Below, one piece after another: positions 32,043 through 41,823 of a DNA stretch of 64,000 nucleotides. Positions within the stretch are counted from its first letter, which is position 1, and every line of letters starts with the position of its first letter. Origin of the DNA: Macrothele yani (taxonomy: Eukaryota > Arthropoda > Arachnida > Araneae > Macrothelidae). The translations under genes and the position numbers were made by a program. Where the stretch lies: assembly GCA_039090855.1 (NCBI GenBank), contig CM076996.1:46342469-46406468 (forward strand). Reading direction: 5' to 3'. A model generated the notes under the pieces. That model did no database searches, was not told the origin of the DNA, and saw only the letters and a program-made list of their open reading frames with translations.

Positions 32043-32190
32043 CCTTAAGCATATTCTGCCTTAAACAGGATATGCTTAAGGATAATAGGCGGAATCGAGA
32101 CTCATCGCTGAACACCTGTTGTGTTCAGCGACGAGTCCCGATTCTGAGCTGTGTAGCGACAGGAATGTCATTCCTGTTGCCACACAGCTC
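32043..32190. repeat. Three consecutive hairpins
   Basis: Hairpin 1: arms 32043-32058 and 32066-32081 (CCTTAAGCATAT...), 15 of 16 paired, 7-base loop. Hairpin 2: arms 32092-32115 and 32121-32144, 22 of 24 paired, 5-base loop. Hairpin 3: arms 32146-32166 and 32170-32190, 19 of 21 paired, 3-base loop. All mismatches are transitions. They follow one another with gaps of 10 and 1 bases. Role unknown. Confidence 0.9.
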
Positions 32191-32880
32191 TACTAAGACA
32201 CCAATCTAGCCGAGTTCGGGGATTCCCTACGGTCAGTGCCATTCGAAGAAATGGCTGCCGGCAACGCAGATCGGCCATCACCAGTCATCAGATCACCGTT
32301 CGAGTCGTGACAGGGATGTTCATAGTCGTCGCTACAACATGTGGAGTGCTCTTTGAAGTAGCTTGTAACACCGCTATTGCCTGGAAAAGAATTATCCGAT
32401 TGATGCGTGCTGACGTCCGCCTGACTGCATGGACACATCTACGGTGATTTACGGTGCCTTCTTGTAACCAGTGTAGAGAACAACGTCCGACTGTTCTGGC
32501 ATCCTGATGCAGATGCGCAGCGATTCAGAGAATCGACCAACCAACTTTACAGAGAACTACGATCCTTCCTTACTCAAACGCATCCAACTGGTGATAGAGT
32601 TGACAACGCAGTCTATGATGTCTCATGTCATCGGTCTTTGGATATGCTGTAACAACCCTCAACAGCACATTAATTTGTTCCGTACTACCTGGACCACTGG
32701 GGCAAGACATGGCTTCAGCGGCTCGTGTTTGACCTTTTATCTCTTGCGCTTCTCAAGCGATTGCCTGCATACTCCGATGATTTGTATATCTCACCTTCCT
32801 GACACACACTTACCAACATCCATATTAATACACCGACTCTTTCTGGGTGGAACAATTTCATTGTCGAGCATCTTTCTCTT
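32191..32880 (+). other. Unassigned segment of more balanced base composition
   Basis: Composition is noticeably less AT-rich than the neighbours. One plus-strand frame reads NNVRLFWHPDADAQRF, ESTNQLYRELRSFL and GDRVDNAVYDVSCH before a stop at about 32650, with further open stretches (LVFDLLSLALLKRLPAY) beyond. It looks protein-derived but I do not recognise the family. A SINE fragment ends the segment. Confidence 0.35.
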
Positions 32881-32990
32881 TTTGTTTCGTTTTGGGGTTT
32901 AACAGCCACCATGAACAACTCGTTTTGTAATAAACAGTCGTCAGTCCCTAATTCAGGATCACTGGCTTCAGGCAAGGGAGAGAGAAAAAA
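32880..32990 (-). mobile_element. SINE fragment, 3' part only, reverse strand
   Basis: Plus-strand GGGGTTTAACAGCCACCATG, AACTCG, AGTCCCTAATTCAGGATCAC and GGCAAGGGAGAGAG are the complement of the family 3' body. The tRNA-like head is missing, consistent with a 5'-truncated insertion. Confidence 0.8.
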
Positions 32991-33004
32991 AAACGTCCAG
33001 TAAT

Positions 33005-33536
33005 CGGTGATCCTATCGACGAAAGCAGATGGTGGATCAGAGGGGTGAAAGGGGACTGGCGAAAATCGTGCAAGTAAACAGACGAGTTACAGCTCGGTAA
33101 ATCATTGAAGAATTTAACATCGATGTGCCGGGGTTCATATCTGAAGGAAACATCAATCGTACCACCTCGGGAACGGGCTAAACAGCCGACGACCATGTCG
33201 CCAGTCTCTTTTGACGTCTATGATCCTCCAGCTGTTTCTCCCACCGGATTGTTGGAAGTTTTTTGCTTGTTGCACCATTCACGGTAAGCTTTTGCTACAG
33301 GTGTGCGTGAAATCCAAAGAAGTTGGCCGTTGGGGAGATGATAAAATTCTTAAAGTCTGGTGCCTACTACCATGCCATTTTCGAAGTCGCTCAGATCCCA
33401 TGTTTTGTCCGTTCCGACCCCAAATCGAACGCTAACCGGTGCTGGTTTGCCTCATTTATACCACACACCGCGCACACGTTCCGTCCTATGTGTTGAAGTG
33501 AGCCATGCATGCAACGCGGATAGGTGTACCAAATAA
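33005..33536 (-). mobile_element. Rearranged Tc1-like fragment
   Basis: The end at 33505-33538 (TAGGTGTACCAAATAAATTG, then CATTTCAGTG next to TA) looks like a Tc1 end. The minus strand from about 33410 reads DLSDFENGMVVGTRL and FSRTPVAKAYREWC, a first helix-turn-helix. The neighbouring 33015-33180, however, reads on the plus strand VDQRGERGLAKIVQVNRRVT and IIEEFNIDV, a second helix-turn-helix. The two halves are in opposite orientation, as if a piece had been inverted. No catalytic domain is present. Confidence 0.55.
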
Positions 33537-33539
33537 ATT

Positions 33540-33757
33540 GGCATTTCAGTGTACGTGCACATCTATCTACGCACTTGTTCATCTGAATAATAAAATATGT
33601 ACCCGCATAGTACACGTCACATAACGTGTCTACTGATTTTTTATTGTATTGTCTGCTGATTTTTAGCATGAAATATCTGACAATGGTGTAATTTGGCAGG
33701 TCATGTATAAGTTGAATAGCCCCGATGGGAATGGAAAATGGTTATCTGCTATTATAA
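33540..33757. other. Unassigned short interval
   Basis: No signal recognised between two elements. Confidence 0.4.
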
Positions 33758-35103
33758 CAGGGTGATCCATTTAAACCAGTACCATGTGATTTACTTATAA
33801 CTTTTTTATAAATAACAACAAAATCATACACTAAGTTGAGAATTATACATGTGGTATTGGAGAATCATTTTATCAAAGCAAATCTTGGAATTGTCCTCCA
33901 TTTTCTTGTAAACACAGTTGAACACGCAGCACCATATTCAGTGATAGAGTACGAGCAGTAACATTGCCAATTTCAGTCGTGATTGTTTCACTCAATGCAT
34001 CCAATGTTTCTGGATGGGTTTTCTAAACTCTATCCTTTAAGTAGCCCCATAAAAAAAAGTCAGCGGAAGTTAATTCCGGAGATCGGGGAGGCCATATGTT
34101 TTTTGAAATTAATCTGTCATCAAAGAAGCTGGTTATGAGTTCCATTGAGACTATCGATGTGGGACACGTAGCGCCATCCTGCTGAAAGTAGCCCTCTGTC
34201 AATTCAATGTCATCAAGTTGTTCCACAAATTCATTGAATATGCGGCAATAAACGTTAGTGTTGACAGTCTCAGAGAGAAAAAATGGGGCCAATAATTTTG
34301 GAAGACGAAACCGCACACCATACACCAACCGTTTGTGAATGCATCGGTGTTTCAAACATAACGTGTGGGTTTTCGGCAACCCAGTATCTGCTGTTTTGTG
34401 AATTGACGTAGCCTGACAGTGAAACCAGGCTTCATCCGTAAACCATGTGATGGAGAGAATATCAGATCGCAAATTAAGAAAATTTTGAAACCATTTGCAG
34501 TAACTTACTCTCTTTCCCTTGTCCGGTTCCTGCAGCTGATGGATTATGTGCACTTTAAATGGTCGAATATTCGCTTTTTATGGTGCCCTTTGACAAGTTC
34601 GGTATGAATATCCTGTGTGTTGGCTTAATCTGCGCAACGATTTCGTCGGAGATTGAAGTAAACGTTGCCGAACATCATCCACACTCGTTTGGGGCATCGG
34701 AGGGTGATGTCTACCGCTACCGCTGAGAAGAGAACCGGTTTGCTCCAGTTTTTTTGCCATCGACAGAATTGTTGACTTGCTTGGCACTTTTCGAACTCCA
34801 AACTCTCTTCGAAATGCTCGTTGCGTTTTGATGACAAAATTGGTTACCCAATACGATTTCACTAAAAAAAACACGCTCTGGAACAGAGTACTGCATGTTT
34901 CCGAATGCACGCAAGTGAATGACAACGCAACAACAAACAAATCACGAGCTGAGTTACAGTTACGGTTAACAATCTTCTTAACGGTGGCGGTTTTCATTCT
35001 CCAGGAGTTGCTGCTTCTATTGAAAAAAAGAAGAAGTTCCTTGCGCGATCCCTTGCAAAAATGTAAGTTTTTTTCAGGGTACTGGTTTAAATGGATCACC
35101 CTG
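33758..35103 (-). mobile_element. IS630/Tc1/mariner element with DDxD transposase
   Basis: Near-perfect inverted ends: CAGGGTGATCCATTTAAACC at 33758 and the same on the minus strand from 35103. The right flank is TA (35104-35105); the left flank is TAA rather than a clean TA. Length 1346 bp. Confidence 0.9.
33873..34896 (-). pseudogene. DDxD transposase (38-residue spacing), two stops and one slip
   Basis: Probable start is the ATG at 34896 (MQYSVPERVF). One extra T in an eight-T run then shifts the frame. From there a single frame reads SYWVTNFVIKTQRAFRREFG, VPSKSTILSMAKKLEQTGSL, VDDVRQRLLQSPTKSLRRLS, a TAA at 34578-34580, then the catalytic part: ITWFTDEAWFHC (first Asp), GYFQQDGATCPTS (second Asp), WPPRSPELTSADFFLWGYLKD (third residue is Asp, 38 residues after the second). 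A TAG at 34023-34025 replaces a probable Tyr codon. The tail ends at 33873. The N-terminus resembles the DUF4817-type helix-turn-helix found in insect copies of such transposases. Confidence 0.85.
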
Positions 35104-35330
35104 TAATACATAGCTTGTCACAAAACTACTGAAGATGTTTTTATAAAAATGTGCAATACTGCGTTCGACCTTGGCACAAGTGTCGAAAAAACAGTAGTCG
35201 TTGTAGTAACCATAGCAACTGGCCACATCTGTTCATCACGCATGCCTCGTTAGTAGTGCACAGTTTAATAAGCGTTGTTTAGTAAAACCCTGACAAGTAA
35301 GTGTTTTCGCGTTGTGATTTTTCGAAGAAA

Positions 35331-35860
35331 TGGATGTAAAACAGAAACAAAGATGCGTCATTAAATTTTGCTGTCGACTTACGAAGTCTGTCGGTCAGAC
35401 TTCCAGTCTTATACAAGAGGCTTATAAAGATTAATGTCAAGGAAAATCAACAATTTACAGATGGCATGAAAAATTTATGGATGGTCGTGATTCAGCGGCT
35501 TTAATCGCGCATGGAGGAAGACCTTCAACGAGTGTGACAGAGGTAAACATCAATACAATCGGTAATATTATACGGGAAGATAGACACACCTGTCCGTTAG
35601 AGATATCGAAGATATAGTTCACATTTCAAAATCATCAATTCACACAATTTTAACCGAGCATTTGGGCATGAAACGAGTTTGTTCAACTTGGGTTACCAAT
35701 TTTTTTTCATGTGTGGCCCAATGCAAGACCGAACATGGCCAGTTCTGTCGTTTCTTATTCGGAGAAAATGAATATTAACTTGATGCCCCAACCTGCATAT
35801 AGTCCAGACTTGGCACCATGTGATTTCTGGTTGTTCCCCCATTTAAAAACAAGTTAGTAA
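35331..35860 (+). pseudogene. mariner transposase with internal deletion
   Basis: Start MDVKQKQRCVIKFCCRLTKS, helix-turn-helix (SSLIQEAYKD, stop, STIYRWHEKFMDGRD), GGRPSTSVTE, NIIREDRHTCPL. The region with the first catalytic Asp is missing. After a deletion the frame reads NARPNMASSVV (after the second Asp site), MPQPAYSPDLAPCDFWLFP (third Asp) and LKTS, where satellite sequence begins. Related to the mariner at 25474. Confidence 0.8.
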
Positions 35861-36705
35861 AATCATTCAATGCATTGATTATAATACGCTTTCCAACATA
35901 CCAGAAATCATTACTCAAGTTATGAGGATAATGGCTGTGGAATAAATCTCGCTCCTGTGCCCTGACCTTTGATCCCATTTCGATGATATTCAACAGAACC
36001 CGTTCAGTATACCTCCGAAATAACATGATAACGTTTTGTCGCAATAGAAGTATTTTTACGTAAGTTATGATGCATAAGGGCTATGGAATAGATCCCGCTC
36101 CTGTGTCCTAACCTTTGACCCCATTTCGCCCATTTTCAATAGGAGTCGTCCCCAGGCAGGCCCCTACAACATACTAACATCGAATCCAAATCGAAGAATT
36201 TTTACGTAAGTTATGACGCATAATGGCGATGGAAGTGATTCCGCTCCTAAGTCCTGACCTTTGACCCCATTTCGTCCATTTTCAGTAGGATTTGTCCCCA
36301 GGCGGTCCCCTACCACATACTAAAATTTAATCGAAATCGAACCTTTTTTACGTTAGTTATGACGCATAAGAGCAGTGGAATGGATCCCGCTCCTATGTCC
36401 TGACCTTTGGCCCCATTTCGTTCACTTTCAATAGGGTTATTTCCCAGGTGGTCCCCTATCACATACTAAAATTTCATCGAAATAAAACGATTGTTACGCG
36501 AGTTATCGTGCGGATGGGCATACGCACACAACGCATGACGTAATGAGGCAGATGGGAATCGCGACAATCTGCTCGAAAGAGTTTGACGTCATAAAACTTT
36601 AATAGGATCTACACACAACGCGTGACGTAATGAGGCAGATGGCGTGACCGTGCGCCAACATCTCAATCGCGAGCTTGTGACGTCATCATAAGATTTCTAA
36701 GCATG
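35855..36705 (+). repeat. Tandem satellite-like array, block 1
   Basis: Monomers of about 146 bp share ACGTAAGTTATGACGCATAA, TGGATCCCGCTCCTATGTCC, TGACCTTTGACCCCATTTCG, CAATAGGGTTCGTCCCCAGG, TGGTCCCCTACCACATACTA and AAATTTCATCGAAATCGAAC. Repeating landmarks fall near 36052, 36200, 36345 and 36491. The block ends with a sub-repeat containing CACACAACGCGTGACGTAAT (twice) and CGTGACCGTGCGCCAACATC. Similar TGACCTTTGACC/CAATAGGG repeats are known in other invertebrate genomes. Confidence 0.88.
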
Positions 36706-36910
36706 GGCAACATTAATGGAACGACGCCATGATACTGAAAACGTGGTAATTCGGGGTGGTTATTTAACCCACTAAACGAATTTTCCTAAAGTCGAGATCA
36801 AGCTAAATCGATTTTTAGTACCAGAAAACGGTAGGTTAACAACTTTCATCAAAATCCTTAGAGCCGTTTTCAAAATAAAATTTTCATAGATACAAGAATT
36901 GCTCCTTTAA

Positions 36911-37349
36911 GGTGGACGTCAAGTAATTTTGCTTCCTATACTTCCAATGGAAAAACTTCTGTACACATTTTCTTCACAATTAATGCGTTCTCAAGGATGG
37001 AAATTTGAACATCGATTAAAATATCTTCATTTTGTAACTTGCAATACTTAATATTTTCTAAAACATAACCACAATTATACAATCCAACATTTATTTGTCT
37101 ACTGACGTCATCAAAGTACAGGTCACGCCATCTTTTTTCTGGTTTCAACACCACTAAAGGAAACGTTATTGTTTTTTAATATAATTATGGTTATGTTTTA
37201 GAAAAATGTTAAGTATTCGAAGTTATAATATGAAGTGATTTTAATCCATGTTCGAATTTCCATCCTTGGGAACACACTAATTGCAAAGGAATTGTGTAGA
37301 AAAGTTTTTCCATTGGAAATATAGGAAGCAAAATTACTTGACGTCCACC
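36911..37349. mobile_element. Foldback MITE with TTAA target duplication
   Basis: Inverted arms of about 170 bp begin GGTGGACGTCAAGTAATTTT at 36911 and, on the minus strand, identically from 37349. TTAA flanks both sides (36907-36910 and 37350-37353). The spacer is at about 37083-37178. A TTAA duplication is typical of the piggyBac superfamily, but the end sequence is not the usual CCC-type, so assignment is open. It sits between satellite blocks. Confidence 0.85.
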
Positions 37350-37357
37350 TTAATAGT

Positions 37358-37910
37358 ATGGGATGAAGGCAATGGAATGGATCCCGATCCTATGTCCTGA
37401 CCTTTGGCCCCATTTCTCCCATTTTCAATAGGGTTCCTCTCCAAGTAGTCCCCTACCACATACTAAAATTTCATCGATATCGAACCATTTTTACGCACGT
37501 TATGACGCATAAGGGCAATGGAATGCATCCCGCTCCTATGTCCTGACCTTTGACCTCACTTCACCCATTTTCAATAGGGTTCGTCCCCAGCGGTCCCCTA
37601 CCCCATACTAAAATTTCATTGAAATCGAACCATATTTACGCAAGTTATGAGGCATAAGGGCAATTGAATGGATCCCGCTCCTATGTCGTGACCTTTAACC
37701 CCATTTGTCTTATTTTCAAAAGGGTTCGTCCCCAGGTGGTCCCATACCACATACTAAAATTTCATCGAAATCGAACCATTTTTTACGTGAGTTATCGTGA
37801 CGACAGACGGACGGAAAAAGCTGGAGCATATACGCGTCTTCAAGCTACGGTTGGAAAGCGTAAAAAAGACATTACGGGGACCACAATTTGGGACTGATCA
37901 AGAATTTATA
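37358..37910 (+). repeat. Tandem satellite-like array, block 2
   Basis: About three further monomers (landmarks near 37490, 37632 and 37778) end in GTTATCGTGACGACAGACGG and then a unique-looking end, AAAGCTGGAGCATATACGCG, TTGGAAAGCGTAAAAAAG. The same end closes block 4 at 39470-39520, so it is the terminus of the repeat unit. Confidence 0.85.
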
Positions 37911-37984
37911 ACAGCTGCGTAGGGCTGCTTGGACAGCATTTCAGAACAATTCCAGAAGACATTCAAAAAGGGGGGAAGGTTGGG

Positions 37985-38033
37985 ATCTCACGGTGGTCGT
38001 TAAACCCTCAATCAAACAAAAAAACAACAACAA
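37985..38033 (+). mobile_element. SINE 3' tail fragment
   Basis: TCACGGTGGTCGTTAAACCC and TCAATCAAACAAAAAAAC match only the last 40-50 bp of the main SINE family. It directly precedes satellite block 3. Confidence 0.7.
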
Positions 38034-38905
38034 GTTAGTAAAATCATGTAATGCATTGATTATAATACGCTTTCCAACATACCAGAAATCATTACTCAAG
38101 TTATCACTCAAGTTATGAGGATAATGGCTGTAGAATAAATCTCGGTCCTGTGCCCTGACCGTTGATCCCATTTCGATGATATTCTACAGAACCGGTTCAG
38201 TATACCTCCGAAATAACATGATCAAGTTTTGTCGCAATGGAAGCATTTTTACGTAAGTTATGATGCATAAGGGTTATGGAATAGATTCCGCTCCTGTGTC
38301 CTAATCTTTGACCCCATTTCGCCCATTTCCAATAGGATTCGTTGACCCTATTTCGCCCATTTTAAAGGCAAACCTCTACAACATACTAACATTTCATCCA
38401 AATCAAAGAATTTTTACGTAAGTTATGACGCCTAATGGCGATGGAAGTGATTCCGCTCCTATGTCCTGACCTTTGACCCCATTTCGTCCATTTTCAATAG
38501 GGTTTGTCCCCAGGTGGTCCCCTACCACATACTAAAATTTCATCGAAATCGACCCTTTTTTACGTTAGTTATGACACATAAGAGCAGTGAAATAGATCCC
38601 GTTCCTATGTTCTAACCTTTGACCAAATTTCGTTCACTTTCAACAGGATTCCTGCCCAGGTGATCCCTTCCACATACTAAAAGTTCATCGAAATCGAATG
38701 ATTTTTAAGCGAGTTATCGTGCGGACGGACATACGCACACAACGCGTGACGTAATGAGGCAGATGGGAATCGCGACCATTTGCTCGCAAGGGTGTGACGT
38801 CATAAAACTTTAATAGGATCCACACACAACGCGTGACGTAATAAAACAGATGGCGTGACAGCGCGCCAACATCTCAAGCGCGAGATTGTGACGTCATAAG
38901 ATCGT
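38034..38905 (+). repeat. Tandem satellite-like array, block 3 (duplicate of block 1)
   Basis: It begins CAAGTTAGTAAAATCATGTA and follows block 1 (from 35848) through the same non-repeated leader (GATTATAATACGCTTTCCAA, CATACCAGAAATCATTACTC), the same number and order of monomer variants, and the same CACACAACGCGTGACGTAAT sub-repeats. Blocks 1 and 3 are therefore a direct duplication of about 850 bp. Confidence 0.88.
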
Positions 38906-39520
38906 CCCCAGGTGGTCCCCTACCACATAGTAAAATTTCATCGAAATCGAACCATTTTTACGCACGTTATGACGCATAAAGGCAATGGAATGCATCCCGC
39001 TCCTATGTCCTGACCTTGGATCCCATTTCACGCATTTTCAATAGGGTTCATTCCCAGGTGGTCCCCTACAATATACTAAAATTTCATCGACATCGAACCA
39101 TATTTACGCAAGTTATTACCATAAGGGCAACGGAATGGATCTCGCTCCTATGCCGTGACCTTTGACCCCACTTCACCCATTTTCAATAGGTTTCATCCCC
39201 TGGTAGTCCCCTACAATATGCTACAATTTCATCGACATAGAACTATATTTACGCAGGTTATGACGCATAAGGGCAATGGAATGGATCCCGCTCCTATGAC
39301 GTGACCTTTGACCCCATTTCTTGCATTTTCAATAGGGTTCGTCCCCAGGTAGCCCCCTACCACATACTAAAATTTCATCGAAATCGAACCATTTTTACGC
39401 GAGTAGCGTGCCGACAGGCGGACGGACAGACGGAGGGACCGACGGACAGACGAACAGATGGACGGACAAAGCTGAAGCATATACGCTTCTTCAACCTACG
39501 ATTGGAAAGCGTAAAAAAGG
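38906..39520 (+). repeat. Tandem satellite-like array, block 4 with (GACG)n-type end
   Basis: Four more monomers are followed by a GACGGACAGACGGA-type microsatellite (39411-39473), then AAGCATATACGCTTCTTCAA and TTGGAAAGCGTAAAAAAGGC. The next bases, ACACCTGTATTCGATGCAAT, recur at 40391-40416. Confidence 0.85.
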
Positions 39521-39751
39521 CTGGGACACCTGTATTCGATGCAATGGCTAGTACAGTCATTTACAAAAGTTTAAGACCACCTGTTGGTATTAGGAGATTT
39601 TTTCCCAATTGTGTCAGCTACTGTCTGTATTACTCAACTTCCTCTCGGTGTTGCATGAACCATTGATAGAGTTGGGGGAAGTGTGCGAACGTCAGTTTAC
39701 TTCTGGTTTTCATGCTGAAAGGTTTTGTACACATTTTCCATATAGCGAAAA

Positions 39752-40860
39752 ATGGGCAAAAAAGAGTCATTAAGTGTTACTCAGTAGGTACAAATAGTGA
39801 CTTTATATCATGAAGGATACTTCGAACGTGACATAAGCAGAAAGGTGAATGTGAACAAAACTTCTATTCATAATACGATCATGAAATATCGAGATACAGG
39901 TGATTTTAACGACCGAAAGAGAAATGGACGTTCAAGGAAAATAACCCTACGTAATGACAATACCATAAAGCGAATAGTTATGCGTTCTCAGAGGAGTTCG
40001 TGCGAGAAAATCAAGGATTTGCTACATTCAAAAGGGTCTGCTTTTAGTATCAGCACTGTTTCCTGATGTCTTAGCAAAGATTTTGGATCAAAGTTTTATA
40101 AACCTGCACATAAACCTAGGCTAACCTCTGTCTTGAAAAAGAAGAGACTTAAGATTACGAAGCCTCATCAACCGTGGACTGCTGAAAATTGGAGAAAAGT
40201 TCTGTTTTCCGATGAATCAACTGTGCGTCAATTTGAATCACGTGAAGCACATGTTCAACGACCAAAAAGCAAAAGGTTTGATGAAAAATACACCGTCATC
40301 ACCGTGAGACATCCGCCTAGTCAGATGAAATGGGGTGGTCGTTAAACCCTCAAAACCTCAATCAAAACAAAAACAAAAAAAAAAGGTTGAGACACCTGTA
40401 TTCGATGCAATGGCTGTACTACCCATTGCATCGAATGTGAGCATCCGGTACTGCTTCATTATCCTTTTTGCAGACAGGCACTACCATGACTGATCCTTCT
40501 TATGGGGAAATGTTACGTGAGAAGCTGTTAACTCATATGCAAGTGCACAGATGCACAATCTTTATTCATGATGATGCTCCATGCCACAGATCAAAGACAG
40601 TAAACGAACTACCTGCAGAGGAAAAGCATAATTGTGTTTAATTGGCCCGGTAATATAATCCTGACCTTACCCCCATCGAAAATTTGTGGACCATTTTAAA
40701 AGACAAGACAGCAGAAAAACAGCCATCAAATTCCCGAGCTTTGATTGACACCATAAAGTGCGTGTGGTGCTAAGACATTTCAAGTGACTATACTGCAAAT
40801 CCCTGAATGAGAGTATGCACACCGTATTCTGTCTGTTATAAAAAACAAAGATGACCACAC
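39752..40860 (+). pseudogene. Tc1-like DD34E transposase, family I
   Basis: ATG at 39752 (MGKKESLSVTQ), TAG at codon 12, then open: GYFERDISRKVNVNKTSI (first helix-turn-helix), GRSRKITLRND, SSCEKIKDLLHSKGSAFSIS. Next block: KVLFSDESTVRQFE (first Asp, about 40205). The frame then runs into the SINE tail after MKWGGR. Downstream: FIHDDAPCHRSKT (second Asp, about 40557) and NPDLTPIENLWTILK (Glu, about 40665), with several shifts. Confidence 0.85.
40337..40384 (+). mobile_element. SINE 3' tail fragment inside the Tc1 gene
   Basis: GGTCGTTAAACCCTCAAAAC and CAATCAAAACAAAAACAAAA are the last bases of the SINE family. They are followed by ACACCTGTATTCGATGCAAT, which also occurs at 39527-39546 just outside the Tc1 element. 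Confidence 0.65.
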
Positions 40861-40949
40861 AAAATACTGATTTCGGTCATTTTGTGTTCTAAAGAATGTA
40901 AGTGTTCATCTGTGGTGTCATGTTTTCAAATATCTCTGACTAGTAATTA

Positions 40950-41334
40950 CACTGCTGGACAATTGCTAAGGACGGATCATAAACGGCTATACAGCGCATA
41001 AAAAAAGTAAGTGTGGTTGGATGCCAAGTGAAATAAAATAATGTCAGAATGCTAGGACATTACAAGAAATACAATTTATTGTGTTCTGAAATCCAGAAGG
41101 CTTTGGAACGTGTTCAAGGGACAAACAGGCCATTTTGTGCAGAATACGTAAACGTGAAAAAAATGCAATTACCGTCCGCAGGCGTTCCGGCGTAAGATGT
41201 CAATACGGGATATGGCCACCATGGAGGGCGATGCAAGATTCCACACGTCGTGTCATGCTTTGCACAACATTATCAAGCAGCTGTTGGGTAATTTGTCCCA
41301 TTCTTCTGTCATAAACTGACACGTGGTCTTAAAC
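40950..41334 (-). mobile_element. Tc1-like end fragment with transposase C-terminus
   Basis: It begins after TA with CACTGCTGGACAATTGCTAA. On the minus strand at 41334-41200 the frame reads MGQITQQLLDNVVQSMTRRV, ESCIALHGGHIPY and a stop, the last 45 or so residues of a Tc1 transposase of the family B/C type. The rest of that element is absent. Confidence 0.7.
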
Positions 41335-41823
41335 TTTTGCAAATGACTGTATTTCGAAAAAGATGACCACTTCCTTGATAATTAAGATACGCATATTTTT
41401 TTAATAAAAGCGTTCTCAGTTGTTTTGGGACAACCCTTGTACATTGAAAAAACATTCATAAAATACAAATAATTAATCACTATTGAAATTATTAGTGAAA
41501 TTATTTACTTGTTCCTATTACTATTTTACACAGAAAAATGATTTACTTGTTACTTCTCCCACTGCGCCCCTCCGCATCTGTGTATTCTTTATTTTCGCGA
41601 ATCCGTCAGAAATTCCTTGCCTAAGTTTTTCATGTTTTCGATGATTGAGACTTACACATGTAACCTCCAGAGGCGATGCTGCAGAAAGTGCTATCTACTT
41701 CTAGGTGGTACTCTTATGTGAATCCAAGAAATTATTAAATTGGTTAAATATTAGGTGTACAAGTATGTTTTATAGAGTTTTAAGACAATGCAACATGTAA
41801 TTTGCGAGAAAATAACAATACCT

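Larger units (their letters stand above)
39554..41349 (+). mobile_element. Tc1-like element, family I, with nested fragments
   Basis: TIRs CAGTCATTTACAAAAGTTTA at 39554 and CAGTCATTTGCAAAAGTTTA on the minus strand from 41349, TA at 39552-39553 and 41350-41351. Inside are a SINE tail (40337-40384) with adjoining duplicated bases and, near the right end, a Tc1 end fragment (40950-41334). Confidence 0.88.

Noticed and set aside
36911..37349. Coding frame at 36936-37154 on the minus strand
   Set aside because: It lies entirely within an arm of the foldback and has no motif; the other arm does not preserve it.
35855..39520. CRISPR-like array (regular repeats)
   Set aside because: Repeat units are contiguous ~146-bp monomers without unique spacers, and the context is eukaryotic.
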